From the NCBI RefSeq assembly GCF_017876405.1, contig NZ_JAGINW010000001.1, forward strand, positions 6,647,203-6,711,202: 64,000 bases of DNA, given 5' to 3'. This document shows positions 52,931 through 62,174 of this stretch, in pieces (positions within the stretch are counted from its first letter, which is position 1; every line of letters begins with the position of its first letter). A program made the position numbers and the translations under genes. The notes beneath the pieces are model-generated. The model saw nothing but the letters and a program-made list of their open reading frames with translations, was not told where the DNA came from and did not search any database. Origin of the DNA: Kibdelosporangium banguiense (GTDB lineage Bacteria; Actinomycetota; Actinomycetes; Mycobacteriales; Pseudonocardiaceae).

Positions 52931-55900
52931 TTGTCCTCGTTCGTTCATCTGCATGTGCACACTGAGTACTCGATGCTCGACGGCGCGGCGAAGATCACGC
53001 CGTTGTTCGGCGAGGCGGCCCGGCTCGGGATGACCGCGGTCGGGATGACCGATCACGGCACCATGTCCGGCGCGGACGAGTTCTACCAGGTGGCCGGCCG
53101 GACCGGGATCAAGCCGGTCATCGGCATCGAGGCGTACCTGGCACCGGGCAGCCGGTTTCACAAGCAACCCGTGTTCTGGGGCAAATCCGGTCAGTCTGGC
53201 CAGTCCGACGTGTCCGGCGGCGGTGCGTACACGCACATGACCATGCTCGCGCGCAACGCCACGGGCCTGCGGAACCTGTTCAAGCTGTCCTCACTGGCGA
53301 GTATGGAGGGCTACTACCGCAAACCCCGGATGGATCGCGAGCTGATCGCCGGGCACGCCGACGGCATCATCGCCACCACCGGCTGCCCGTCCGGCGAGGT
53401 GCAGACCCGGCTCAGGCTGGGGCAGCACGCCGAGGCGTTGCGGGCTGCCGCGGACTACCGGGACATCTTCGGCCGCGAGAACTTCTTCGTGGAGCTGATG
53501 GACCACGGTCTGGCGATCGAGAAGGTCGTCCGGGACGGCCTGCTCGAGATCGGGGCCGAGCTCGGCCTGCGGCCGTTGGCCACGAACGACTCGCACTACG
53601 TCCGCAAAGAACAGGCCGAAGCGCACGCCGCTTTGCTGTGCGTGCAGTCCGGCAAGACTCTCGGCGATCCATCTCGCTTCAAGTTCGACGGCGACGGCTA
53701 CTACCTGAAGTCGGCCGAGGAGATGCGGTCCTATTGGGACAATCAGGTACCGGGTGCCGCCGACAGTACGCTCCTGATCGCCGAGCGGGTCGAGTCCTAC
53801 GCCGAGGTGTGGGAACACCGCGACCGGATGCCGGTTTACGAGCCGCCGGAGGGACACGACGTGCAGTCGTGGTTCCGTGCGGAGGTCATGCGCGGCCTGG
53901 AACGCCGACTGCCCGGCGGAGTGCCCGAGCAGTATGTGAGCCGGGCCGAGTTCGAGATCGATGTCATTGTGCAGAAAGGATTCCCGGCCTACTTCCTGAT
54001 CACCGCCGACCTGATGGACCACGCGCGGTCGGTCGGCATCAGGGTCGGGCCGGGACGCGGGTCGGCGGCCGGGTCGTTGGTGGCGTACGCGATGGGCATC
54101 ACGAATCTGGACCCGATCGAGCACGGCCTGCTGTTCGAGCGGTTCCTCAACCCCGAGCGTATGTCCATGCCCGACATCGACATGGACTTCGACGACCGGC
54201 GCCGTGGCGAGATGGTGCGCTACGCCACGGAGAAGTACGGCGCCGACCGGATCGCCCAGGTGATCACCTTCGGCAAGATCAAGACCAAGGCGGCCGTCAA
54301 GGATGCCGCCCGTGTCCATTTCGGACAAGCCGGGTACGCCATCGCGGATCGTATCTCCAAAGCGCTGCCGCCGCCGGTCGCGGCCAAGGACATCCCGCTG
54401 TCGGGCATCACCGACCCGGAACACGAGCGTTATCCGGAGGCCGCCGAGGTACGTTCGCTCATCGAGACCGACCGGGACGTCGCCACGATCTTCGAGACGG
54501 CGCGCGGCCTGGAAGGCCTGATCCGCAACGCCGGAGTGCACGCCTGCGCGGTCATCATGTCGTCCGAACCCCTGGCGGATGTCATCCCGTTGTGGCGCCG
54601 CGACGACGGAGCCATGATCACCGCCTGGGACTATCCTTCCTGCGAGGCCATCGGTCTGCTCAAAATGGACTTCCTCGGTCTGCGCAACCTGACCGTCATC
54701 GGCGACGCGATCGACAACATCCAGGCAAACCGTGGCGAGACAGTCGATCTCGAGGCGCTGGAGACCAACGACCCTGCCACGTACGAGCTGTTGTCTCGTG
54801 GTGACAGTCTTGGTGTGTTCCAGCTCGACGGTGGCGCGATGCGGGACCTGCTGCGGCGGATGCGTCCCACGGGTTTCGAGGACATCGTCGCGGTCAATGC
54901 CTTGTACCGCCCGGGTCCGATGGCGATGAACACGCACAACAACTACGCCGACCGCAAGAACTCCAGGCAGCCGATCGAGCCGATTCACCCGGAGCTGGCC
55001 GGGCCGTTGCGCGAAATCCTCGCCGAGACCCATGGCCTGGTGGTCTACCAGGAACAGATCATGCAGATCGCGCAACGGGTGGCTGGCTTCTCGATGGGGC
55101 GAGCGGACGTGCTGCGCCGGGCGATGGGCAAGAAGAAGAAAGAGGTGCTGGAGAAGGAGTTCGAGGGTTTCCAGGCGGGCATGCGGTCGAACGGTTTCAC
55201 CGATGAGGCCGTGCATGCGTTGTGGGACACCATTCTGCCGTTCGCCGGGTATGCGTTCAACAAGTCGCACGCGGCCGGATACGCGCTGGTCGGTTACTGG
55301 ACCGCGTACCTGAAGGCCAACTACCCGGCCGAATACATGGCGGCCCTGCTGACCTCGGTGTCGGACAACAAGGACAAGTCCGCGGTCTATCTGGCCGAGT
55401 GCCGTCAGCTGGGCATCAAGGTCATGCCACCGGATGTGAACGAGTCCTCGCTGCGGTTCGCCGCGGTCGGCGACGACATTCGCTTCGGTCTCGGCGCGGT
55501 GCGTAACGTCGGCGCCAACGTGGTCGAGTCGATCGCCTCGACCCGCGCCGGGAAAGGGAAATACGCCTCGTTCGACGACTTCATGGCGAAGTCGGAACTG
55601 GTGTGCTGCAACAAACGCGTCCTGGAATCCCTGATCAAGGCCGGCGCTTTCGATTCGTTCGGGCACGCTCGCAAAGCACTCTTCGACGTCCACGAACAAG
55701 CCGTGGACGCGGTCGCCGACCTCAAACGCCGGCGGGCTCAAGGCCAGTTCGACCTGTTCGGCGCTGCCGAGGAGTCCTCACCGCTGGCGCACCTGAGTTT
55801 TGCCGCCGAGGAATGGCCCCGCAAGCACCTGCTCAGCCTGGAACGGGAAATGCTGGGCCTGTATGTGTCCGGCCACCCCCTCGACGGCACGCAACACATC

Positions 55901-56440
55901 CTGCGCGGGCACGCCCCGAAACCGATCGCGACCCTGCTGGCCGACCCGCCGACCCAAGGCGAGGTCACCATCGCGGGAATGATCTCGTCGCTGGAACGCC
56001 GGGTGAACAAGAAAGGCGAAAACTGGGCCATCGCCACGGTGGAGGATCTCGACGCCGCGCTCGAAGTGCTCTTCTTCCCCAAGACCTACGGCCTTCTCGC
56101 CACTGAACTTCTCCAGGACACGGTCGTGGCGGTCAGCGGCCGGATCAACTGGCGTGAGGACAAGATGTCGGTGTTCGGCTCATCCGTGACGCCCCTGGAC
56201 GTGGCCGGCACGGAACAGAACCCGCCGTTGATCCTGGAAATGGATGCCAAGAGCGTCGACCACAACACAGTGGCGGAGCTGCGCTCCACATTGCGGGCCC
56301 ACCACGGACCCACTCCCGTGCAGATCGTCGTATGCCACGGCCAACGACGTACCCCACTCGCGGTCGACGACTACCCGGTGACTGTCAGATCGGCCTTGTT
56401 CGGGGAGCTCCGGTCGATCCGAGGCGTCCGAGTGACGTAG
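52931..56440 (+). CDS. dnaE: DNA polymerase III alpha subunit
   Basis: 1169 residues from TTG 52931, which has GGAGGGGG upstream and begins directly at the PHP domain (SSFVHLHVHTEYSMLDGAAK). The palm has PDIDMDFDDRRRGEMV with catalytic Asp residues, the fingers follow, then a helix-hairpin-helix and an OB fold (GEVTIAGMISSLERRVNKK). Length and order match the replicative DnaE1 of actinobacteria. PHP His/Asp ligands are present (HLHVHTEYS, DHGTMSG), consistent with proofreading by the PHP domain, as known for mycobacterial DnaE1. The longer upstream frame overlaps the divergent LysR start and is not used. Confidence 0.95.
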   Translation: MSSFVHLHVHTEYSMLDGAAKITPLFGEAARLGMTAVGMTDHGTMSGADEFYQVAGRTGIKPVIGIEAYLAPGSRFHKQPVFWGKSGQSGQSDVSGGGAYTHMTMLARNATGLRNLFKLSSLASMEGYYRKPRMDRELIAGHADGIIATTGCPSGEVQTRLRLGQHAEALRAAADYRDIFGRENFFVELMDHGLAIEKVVRDGLLEIGAELGLRPLATNDSHYVRKEQAEAHAALLCVQSGKTLGDPSRFKFDGDGYYLKSAEEMRSYWDNQVPGAADSTLLIAERVESYAEVWEHRDRMPVYEPPEGHDVQSWFRAEVMRGLERRLPGGVPEQYVSRAEFEIDVIVQKGFPAYFLITADLMDHARSVGIRVGPGRGSAAGSLVAYAMGITNLDPIEHGLLFERFLNPERMSMPDIDMDFDDRRRGEMVRYATEKYGADRIAQVITFGKIKTKAAVKDAARVHFGQAGYAIADRISKALPPPVAAKDIPLSGITDPEHERYPEAAEVRSLIETDRDVATIFETARGLEGLIRNAGVHACAVIMSSEPLADVIPLWRRDDGAMITAWDYPSCEAIGLLKMDFLGLRNLTVIGDAIDNIQANRGETVDLEALETNDPATYELLSRGDSLGVFQLDGGAMRDLLRRMRPTGFEDIVAVNALYRPGPMAMNTHNNYADRKNSRQPIEPIHPELAGPLREILAETHGLVVYQEQIMQIAQRVAGFSMGRADVLRRAMGKKKKEVLEKEFEGFQAGMRSNGFTDEAVHALWDTILPFAGYAFNKSHAAGYALVGYWTAYLKANYPAEYMAALLTSVSDNKDKSAVYLAECRQLGIKVMPPDVNESSLRFAAVGDDIRFGLGAVRNVGANVVESIASTRAGKGKYASFDDFMAKSELVCCNKRVLESLIKAGAFDSFGHARKALFDVHEQAVDAVADLKRRRAQGQFDLFGAAEESSPLAHLSFAAEEWPRKHLLSLEREMLGLYVSGHPLDGTQHILRGHAPKPIATLLADPPTQGEVTIAGMISSLERRVNKKGENWAIATVEDLDAALEVLFFPKTYGLLATELLQDTVVAVSGRINWREDKMSVFGSSVTPLDVAGTEQNPPLILEMDAKSVDHNTVAELRSTLRAHHGPTPVQIVVCHGQRRTPLAVDDYPVTVRSALFGELRSIRGVRVT

Positions 56441-56568
56441 GGACGGTATGACACCAAGCTGTCGGTCCGGTATGCAGCTTGATGCCATGTGACGGGCGCC
56501 ATAGTTCTGCACTTTCCGGGGGCTTGGTGCGTCGTTAGGGCGGAAGATTCGAGATCCGGAGGTTTGCA

Positions 56569-57753
56569 GTGCGGGCAGGACGACAAAAAATCACGATGGC
56601 ACTCCTGCTCGCGAGTGTCCTGGCGATCACCGGCTGCAGCGGCGAGAACGAGGGCGCGGCGCCGGCGGGCAAGGCCGACAGCAAGAGCAACGGCAGCACC
56701 GCGTCCGCGCCCGCGGCGAAGATCGTGGCGGACCCCGCGGTGGACGCCAAGGATGTCCCGGTGTTACAGCCGGTCAAGATCAGTGTGTCGGACGGGAAGC
56801 TCACCGAGGTGGTCGTCAACGACCCCGAGGGCAAGCCGGTGGCCGGTGACACCACCGCCGACAAGCTGAGCTGGGCCAACAGCCAGCGGCTGGACTACGG
56901 CAAGACCTATACCTATGCCGCGAAGGCGATGGGCGCCGACAACAAGCCGGCCGAACTCAAGGGCTCCTTCAGCACCGTGAAGCCGGCCAAGACGATCCGC
57001 GCCACGGTGAACCCGGCCGACGGCCAGACGGTCGGGGTGGGCATGCCGATCAGCGTGAACTTCCCGGACGACGCGCCCAAGGACCGGGCCGCGGCCGAGA
57101 AGGCGTTGAAGATCGAGACCACGCCGCAGGTCGAGGGCAGCTGGGCGTGGGTTTCGGCCAACAAGGCGGACTGGCGGCCAAAGGAGTACTGGCCGGCCGG
57201 CACCAAGGTCAAGGTGTCGGCCAGTCTCTACGGCGTGAACTACGGCAACGGTTACGGCCGCGCCGATGTGACCAGCGAGTTCAGCATCGGCCGCAAACAG
57301 GTGCTCAAGGTCAACACCCCGGATCACTCGCTCAAGGTCTACCGCAACGGCGCGCTCACCGCGACGTACCCGTCGAGCAACGGCAAGGACTCCAACCCGG
57401 ACCTCAACACCCCCAACGGCACCCTGATCGTGATGAGCAAGGAGCCGGTCGGCGACTTCTCCAACCCGGCCTACGGCTACACGAACGTCAAGAAGAAGTG
57501 GGCGATGCGGATCTCCAACCACGGTGAGTATCTGCACGAGAACGAGGAGAACGCGGCCAACATCGGCAAGGCGAACACCTCGCACGGCTGCGTCAATCTG
57601 TTCGAGAAGGACGCCAAGGCGCTGTTCGACACCACGCTCATCGGTGACCCCGTCGAGGTGACCGGCTCCAAGGTCGCCATGCCCACCACGTCCGAGGTCA
57701 ACGACTGGCTCTTTTCGTGGGAGAAGTGGACCGGCATGTCCGCGCTCAAGTAA
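56569..57753 (+). CDS. L,D-transpeptidase lipoprotein
   Basis: 394 residues. The lipobox is AITGCSG (Cys at about residue 23). Two Ig-like/bacterial SH3-like modules (about 60-250) precede the YkuD catalytic domain, whose Cys is in SHGCVNLFEKDA with the upstream His in RISNHGEYLHEN. It forms 3-3 crosslinks in peptidoglycan at the outer face of the membrane, like mycobacterial LdtMt2-type enzymes, which share the order Ig-Ig-YkuD. GTG 56569 follows GGAGG. About 130 bp after dnaE; probably its own promoter. Confidence 0.92.
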   Translation: MRAGRQKITMALLLASVLAITGCSGENEGAAPAGKADSKSNGSTASAPAAKIVADPAVDAKDVPVLQPVKISVSDGKLTEVVVNDPEGKPVAGDTTADKLSWANSQRLDYGKTYTYAAKAMGADNKPAELKGSFSTVKPAKTIRATVNPADGQTVGVGMPISVNFPDDAPKDRAAAEKALKIETTPQVEGSWAWVSANKADWRPKEYWPAGTKVKVSASLYGVNYGNGYGRADVTSEFSIGRKQVLKVNTPDHSLKVYRNGALTATYPSSNGKDSNPDLNTPNGTLIVMSKEPVGDFSNPAYGYTNVKKKWAMRISNHGEYLHENEENAANIGKANTSHGCVNLFEKDAKALFDTTLIGDPVEVTGSKVAMPTTSEVNDWLFSWEKWTGMSALK

Positions 57754-57974
57754 CGCCTGGTCAGGGCCGGGACGTCGCGGCCGCCACGGCTGCCACCGCT
57801 GTCAAGGCGTTCATCGATTTCCTGAGCGAACAGGCGAGCGCGACGACCGCCCTGACCGCCATGGCCACCGACAACAGCAAGTTCCCGGACGGCCAGTGGC
57901 CTGACCCGGCCACGAGCACCTTCAACGACGGCTCCGTCACCGACGGCGACGGTGACTGGTCGCTCAACGCCTGA
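57717..57974 (+). CDS. Possible small protein or 3' gene remnant
   Basis: After the transpeptidase stop the frame continues with almost every third base G or C and reads AVKAFIDFLSEQASATT, then TDNSKFPDGQWPDPATSTFND, ending SLNA. The codon pattern looks coding, but the only in-frame starts are GTG 57717 (inside the upstream gene) and ATG 57860 without a clear ribosome site. It may be the surviving tail of a larger gene or a 37-residue peptide from 57860. I do not recognise it. The rest of the spacer up to 58099 is featureless. Confidence 0.35.
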   Translation: MGEVDRHVRAQVTPGQGRDVAAATAATAVKAFIDFLSEQASATTALTAMATDNSKFPDGQWPDPATSTFNDGSVTDGDGDWSLNA

Positions 57975-58099
57975 CCCAGAGGCCGCACCTCCCGTCGATC
58001 ACGTCGCCGCAAAACTCGGACACTGTGTCTTGACAAGATGTCTGATGGCGACGGATGGTGTGCGCACGGATGTCGTGCGAGTTGACGGGTGGTGCGGGA

Positions 58100-58624
58100 A
58101 TGGGACTGGGCGCATTGGTTCTGCTGGACCTTGTCATGCGGTCGCGGGGGCTGTTTCAGGGAAACGCGGCGCGCAACGCGATGCGGCCGATCGCGCAGCG
58201 GCTTGAGCCGGTGCGTCCGCGGCCGCTGGCGCACAACGGGGATTCCGGCCGGGGCATCGACAACAGTTTTCCGTGGTACCACGTGTATTTCACGGTGGAT
58301 CTCACGCCGGAGCTGGAACAGGCCGTGCTGAACGCGGCGGCGGCTGAAGGCTTTCAGCTGCGGGTCGACCAGGAACACATCAACGGCATGCTCGGTCTGC
58401 CCGGGCCCGGCGGCCACAATTGCAGCCACCGCGGTGAGTTCAATTCGACGTCGAGCTATCTGATCGCGGAAAGTAAAGGCCGGTCAATGCGGGCGCGGAT
58501 CACCCGCGACGGTCAGGAGCGGGTGTTCGCCTATGGGCGTGGTGTCGACTGGGATCAGCGGTGCACGCCACCCGCAGGCAAGGCCATTCTGTCGCTGAGT
58601 TTGTCGCTGCCTTCGATCCGCTGA
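58100..58624 (+). CDS. Hypothetical protein
   Basis: 174 residues from ATG 58100; upstream codons are open. One hydrophobic N-terminal stretch (GLGALVLLDLVM) could be a weak membrane anchor. The rest is soluble, with two Cys far apart (GHNCSHRG, WDQRCTPP) and a beta-like C-terminus (KAILSLSLSLPSIR). No family recognised. It lies between the small remnant and the operator at 58637. Confidence 0.55.
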   Translation: MGLGALVLLDLVMRSRGLFQGNAARNAMRPIAQRLEPVRPRPLAHNGDSGRGIDNSFPWYHVYFTVDLTPELEQAVLNAAAAEGFQLRVDQEHINGMLGLPGPGGHNCSHRGEFNSTSSYLIAESKGRSMRARITRDGQERVFAYGRGVDWDQRCTPPAGKAILSLSLSLPSIR

Positions 58625-58636
58625 TCTCACTGTATG

Positions 58637-58650
58637 TGTTTACGTTAACA
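58637..58650. promoter_or_regulatory. LacI-type operator-like palindrome
   Basis: TGTTTACGTTAACA is palindromic except for one base pair on each side of the central ACGT. The central CG is typical of LacI-family operators. It precedes a secreted protein and sugar-type ABC genes, which fits control by a sugar repressor encoded elsewhere. Confidence 0.4.
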
Positions 58651-58711
58651 TGTCGATGTCGATCAAGATCGGCATCCAGGCTCGCCGTCGACGATGATGG
58701 AGGTTCGGGCG

Positions 58712-58789
58712 ATGAACGCCGTCTCGGTCCAGCCATTCGCCGCCGGATGGCGAATACGCCCAGTTCAAACGGCCAATGTGGACAACTGA
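58712..58789 (+). CDS. Candidate 25-residue peptide ORF
   Basis: ATG 58712 has GGAGG eight bases upstream and reads MNAVSVQPFAAGWRIRPV to TGA 58787-58789. Too short to judge by codon use. It could be a leader peptide or chance. Confidence 0.25.
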   Translation: MNAVSVQPFAAGWRIRPVQTANVDN

Positions 58790-58935
58790 CCGGCGCTTGC
58801 CGCAGGCAGGCGATAGGCCATAAGTGATCATGCTGCGGCCGAATGATCTATTGACTGTCCACGCTGAGCCGAATACCCCTTCTTCTGGTAGCCGGAGAGG
58901 AGCACGAGGGTGGTTGACCTTTGGAGGAGAACCAC

Positions 58936-59655
58936 ATGTGGCGCAAGGCGAACAAGGCGGTCGCCGGTATCGCGGTCCTGGTGGCGGCTGTCCCGCTGGC
59001 CATGATCGCCGCCGAGGCGGACGGCCGGGGCGGCGACGTCATCCGTGTTCCGCCGGTCGGCGATGCCGCGCCACCTGGTGTGCCGGTGACAGATGTCGCC
59101 GCGGTCGGCACGGATCCAGGTGTGCAAGGACAGTCACCGTCCACATCGGCGGATTCGCCGGTCGCCGGTCAGGCGGCCCCCGGGCGGACGACACCGGGCC
59201 AGGCAAGCGCGGGCCAGGCAAGCGCGGGTCAGCTTCCGCGGGAGAAATCGGTGACCGGGCCGCCTGCCCAGGGCACAACCCAGTCCCGGACCTCGAATGC
59301 TCAGCCGCCTGCCCAGCCGCCCGCCCCGAATCCTCCGCCACCGCCCGGCCCCGCCCCGAGCGGCGGCCCGCGGATCGTGTGCCCGGACCCGCGGCCCGCG
59401 ATCCCCTTTGTCCCGGCGGGAGCGCAGGCCGAAGTGGCCATGGAGCTGAGATATCTCGACGCCCAGCTCACCGAGGCCAATCGGCGCCTGGTGGAGGCGC
59501 AGGGCACCAGCGATCCCAACTTCGTCCGCAACGCGATCCTCGGTCCGTTGACGAGCAGGCGCGTGGCGTCGCTCGACCGGATCGCGATCGCCATCGGCAG
59601 GTTCGGCCCGCGTCCGACAGGCCTGGACAGGTTCGCGCAGTGCGACCTGAGGTGA
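58936..59655 (+). CDS. Secreted Pro/Ala/Gln-rich protein
   Basis: About 239 residues from ATG 58936, which follows GGAGGAGA. The signal peptide (AGIAVLVAAVPLAMIAAEA) ends near residue 27. A long low-complexity linker follows, with the tandem repeat ASAGQASAGQ and a Pro stretch (APNPPPPPGPAP). The C-terminal 90 residues form a helical domain with two Cys (RIVCPDPR, FAQCDLR). I do not recognise the family. It lies 31 bp before the ABC ATPase gene on the same strand and may be part of that unit. Confidence 0.65.
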   Translation: MWRKANKAVAGIAVLVAAVPLAMIAAEADGRGGDVIRVPPVGDAAPPGVPVTDVAAVGTDPGVQGQSPSTSADSPVAGQAAPGRTTPGQASAGQASAGQLPREKSVTGPPAQGTTQSRTSNAQPPAQPPAPNPPPPPGPAPSGGPRIVCPDPRPAIPFVPAGAQAEVAMELRYLDAQLTEANRRLVEAQGTSDPNFVRNAILGPLTSRRVASLDRIAIAIGRFGPRPTGLDRFAQCDLR

Positions 59656-59686
59656 CGAGATCACACAGATGTGAGGGTGGCTGACG

Positions 59687-61111
59687 TTGGTCAGGACCGT
59701 GTCGTTGACCAAGCGGCTTGCGGGAAGCGTTGTCCTTGATTCGGTGGACTTCGAGGCGCGGCCTGGTGAGGTGATGGCGATCGCCGGTGCCGGCGGTGCC
59801 GGCAAGTCCACCCTGTGCCGGATCCTTGCCGGACTGGTGCGCCCGGACGCCGGGCAGGTCCTGAGTGATCATCAAGTGCGGCTTCTGGACGGTGAGCCGG
59901 TGCTCGTGGACGGTCTGTCCGTCGCCGAGAACGTCTGGCTCGGCGCGGAGCCGCGAAACCGGCTGGGGCTGCTGGACCGGGCCGAGATGCACCGCCGCAC
60001 AGCGCAAGTGCTGGCACAGCTGGGCATCGAGCTCGACCCGGCGACCGCGGTCAGCAGGCTCGGCCCGGGGTCGCAGCGCGTCACGCAGCTCGCGCGGATG
60101 GTGGCGTCCGGCGTCGAGGTGATCGTGCTGGACGATCCCGTGGCGGCGATGAACACCAAGCAGTCGGATCTTGTGCTTGGCGCGGTCCGCAAGCTGGCAT
60201 CGGCAGGCAAGACGGTGATCTATGCCGGCCAGCGCGTCTGCGAACTGTCGAAAGTGGCCGACCGTGTCACTGTGCTGCGATGTGGAAGCGCTTTGGGACC
60301 GTTCCACGCGCGCGGTGTCGACTCCCAGGACCTCGCGGCGATGGTGTTCGGGCACGAGGCCGTCCCCACGGTTCCCGAGCCCCGCAGGCAGGTCGCCGAT
60401 GTGCTGGAGGTACGCGATCTGGCCACGATCGAGGGATCGATCCAGGACATCTCCTTCGGAGTCGGCGCGGGTGAGGTCGTGGCTCTGGTCGGCGGCGAGT
60501 CGGCGGATGTCCTGCGGGCCATCACCGGCAGCGTGGGCGCGCGGTCGGGGCAGATCCTCATCCACGGTGAGCGCAAGAGCTTCCGGCGCCCGAGTGAGGC
60601 CACGCGGGCCGGAATCGGCTACATCGCGGGAAACCTGGACGCCTCGGGACTGCTGCCGAACTACTCCGCCGGCGCGAACGTGGCGGTCGCTGAACCGATT
60701 CACAACTGGCACAGCCGCTCCAAGGTCCGGCGAGTGCTGGGGTCGGTGGAAAAACTGCTGAACATCGGCGTATCCGACATCCGGCGCCCGGTCGGCGAGA
60801 TGCCGGCCACGCAGCAGCGCAGGATCGCGTTCGCCCGGTCGCTGGTGGCCGAGTCGGAGATCCTGCTGCTGGCCGACCCGCTCAAGGGCATTCCCGGCCA
60901 CGCGCATCCGGAGATCCTGCGGATCATCCGGGCACTGGCGAAAGCGGGTGTGGCGGTCGTCGTGGGATGCGGTGTGGTGACCGACGCACTGGCGATGGCC
61001 GACCGGATCGTGCTGTTGCGCTTCGGCCGGATGGTCTGCGACGTGCCGGTCCGCGGACTGTCTACACAGGACATCATCAGGATGTCCGCGGGCGCGCGGC
61101 CGGGCCGTTGA
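59687..61111 (+). CDS. Degenerate double ABC ATPase, sugar (RbsA) type
   Basis: 474 residues with the RbsA layout. The first domain has a good Walker A (GAGGAGKST, residues 34-42), but the signature is LGPGSQRV instead of LSGGQ and Walker B is VIVLDDPVAA, with Asp in place of the catalytic Glu. The second domain lacks a Walker A (GGESADVLR) and a normal signature (MPATQQRRIAFA). ATP hydrolysis by the usual route is therefore doubtful. It is followed by an RbsC-like permease; no binding protein is present. It may be a decayed transporter or a regulatory variant. Confidence 0.82.
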   Translation: MVRTVSLTKRLAGSVVLDSVDFEARPGEVMAIAGAGGAGKSTLCRILAGLVRPDAGQVLSDHQVRLLDGEPVLVDGLSVAENVWLGAEPRNRLGLLDRAEMHRRTAQVLAQLGIELDPATAVSRLGPGSQRVTQLARMVASGVEVIVLDDPVAAMNTKQSDLVLGAVRKLASAGKTVIYAGQRVCELSKVADRVTVLRCGSALGPFHARGVDSQDLAAMVFGHEAVPTVPEPRRQVADVLEVRDLATIEGSIQDISFGVGAGEVVALVGGESADVLRAITGSVGARSGQILIHGERKSFRRPSEATRAGIGYIAGNLDASGLLPNYSAGANVAVAEPIHNWHSRSKVRRVLGSVEKLLNIGVSDIRRPVGEMPATQQRRIAFARSLVAESEILLLADPLKGIPGHAHPEILRIIRALAKAGVAVVVGCGVVTDALAMADRIVLLRFGRMVCDVPVRGLSTQDIIRMSAGARPGR

Positions 61112-61142
61112 CGCCGGAGCGGCTCAATCCGCTCGCTCCGGC
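61110..61142 (+). terminator. Hairpin after the degenerate ATPase gene
   Basis: GCCGGAGC pairs with GCTCCGGC around a short loop just past the stop codon. There is no T-run, so it could equally be an RNA stability element. The permease starts about 140 bp further on. Confidence 0.4.
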
Positions 61143-61280
61143 TGGTCCAACATGGATGATCCATTCGGTGGCATACCGCGAGAAAGGTTGCTATTTCAGG
61201 TAATTCTCCCTATCGTCGCGTGGACTGGTGGATGGGTCCGGTAGCGGTCGACAGCGATATGGGTTCGGGGTGAAGCACGT

Positions 61281-62165
61281 GTGAGGCCGGCTTTGCTGGC
61301 TGCTGCGATCTGCGTGTTGCTCTTGGTCTTCGGCCATGTGCTCACCAGCAGCGTCGTTTTTGCCGCTGTGGCCGCGGCCACAACGGCCGCCGTCGGATTG
61401 ACCTTCGTGGTGTTCGCGGGCGGAATCGACCTGTCGATCGGCGCGGTCGCGCTGCTGTCGGCCGCCCTCAGCGGGGATCTGGTTTCCCGTGCCGGGTTTT
61501 CCGGTCCGATCGCGGTGTTCATGGCACTGGCCATAGGTGTCCTTTGTGGACTTTTAAACGGCCTGCTGGTGACCCGGGCGGGACTGCCGCCGTTCGTGGC
61601 GACATTCGGCGTGCTCTGTGTGGCGGGAGCAGTCGCGGCCGGCCTGCCGAAACCGGTTACGAACCAGGGTCAGTGGTTTGCCCCGTGGGTGGTCTGGACC
61701 GTGGCCGCTGTCGTCATCGTGATCGCCCATGTGTTGTTCGCGCATACAGTGCTGGGGTTTCGTGTGTACTTCGCGGGTACCAACGAGACCGCCGCCGAGC
61801 ACTGGGGAATCTCGGTGGCAGGGGTGCGGCTGATGACCTACGCCGCGTCCGGCGGGCTGGCCGCGTTGGCAGGGGTCATGGCGCCCGGGTCGGTCAAGGG
61901 ACCGATCGACGTCGAACTGATCGCGCTCGGCGCGGTCGTGCTCGGGGGCGCCACGCTGTCGGGAAAGCGCGGGACTCTGATCGGCAGCCTGCTCGGCGCG
62001 GTGTTCCTGGAGCTGACCGGGACAGCGCTGCGCAGCGTGGGAATGGACTGCTACTGGTGGCAGGGCGTGCTGGGTGTTGTCGTCGTCGGTGTGGCCACAG
62101 TGAACGCGAGACTGGATCGCCGGCGCAGAACAATGCAGTGGCATGACCGGACAAACAACCCATAG
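61281..62165 (+). CDS. RbsC-like ABC permease
   Basis: 294 residues with about nine membrane segments. The family signature is FAGGIDLSIGAVALLSA, and the coupling loop FAGTNETAAEHWGISVAGVR is present. It is slightly shorter than the permease at 33871 and clearly divergent from it. With the degenerate ATPase it forms an incomplete sugar-type transporter without a solute-binding protein in the window. It ends 9 bp before the MFS gene and may be co-transcribed with it. GTG 61281 is the start used. Confidence 0.85.
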   Translation: MRPALLAAAICVLLLVFGHVLTSSVVFAAVAAATTAAVGLTFVVFAGGIDLSIGAVALLSAALSGDLVSRAGFSGPIAVFMALAIGVLCGLLNGLLVTRAGLPPFVATFGVLCVAGAVAAGLPKPVTNQGQWFAPWVVWTVAAVVIVIAHVLFAHTVLGFRVYFAGTNETAAEHWGISVAGVRLMTYAASGGLAALAGVMAPGSVKGPIDVELIALGAVVLGGATLSGKRGTLIGSLLGAVFLELTGTALRSVGMDCYWWQGVLGVVVVGVATVNARLDRRRRTMQWHDRTNNP

Positions 62166-62174
62166 TGTCGTGCA

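Larger units (their letters stand above)
58625..58935. other. 311-bp spacer with an operator-like palindrome and a tiny ORF
   Basis: No supported full-length gene. It holds a LacI-type palindrome (58637-58650) and a 25-codon ORF with a good ribosome site (58712-58789), then AT-richer sequence before the start of the secreted protein gene. Confidence 0.55.

Noticed and set aside
53291..55741. An 816-codon open frame antisense to dnaE
   Set aside because: It lies wholly within the dnaE coding region and mirrors its G/C-rich third positions. The translated sequence is rich in Arg, Gly, Val and His with no family motif.
59196..59230. Short tandem repeat as a possible CRISPR or regulatory array
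   Set aside because: Only two or so 15-bp units in frame, encoding SAGQA repeats in a low-complexity linker of a secreted protein. No CRISPR array is seen in the window.
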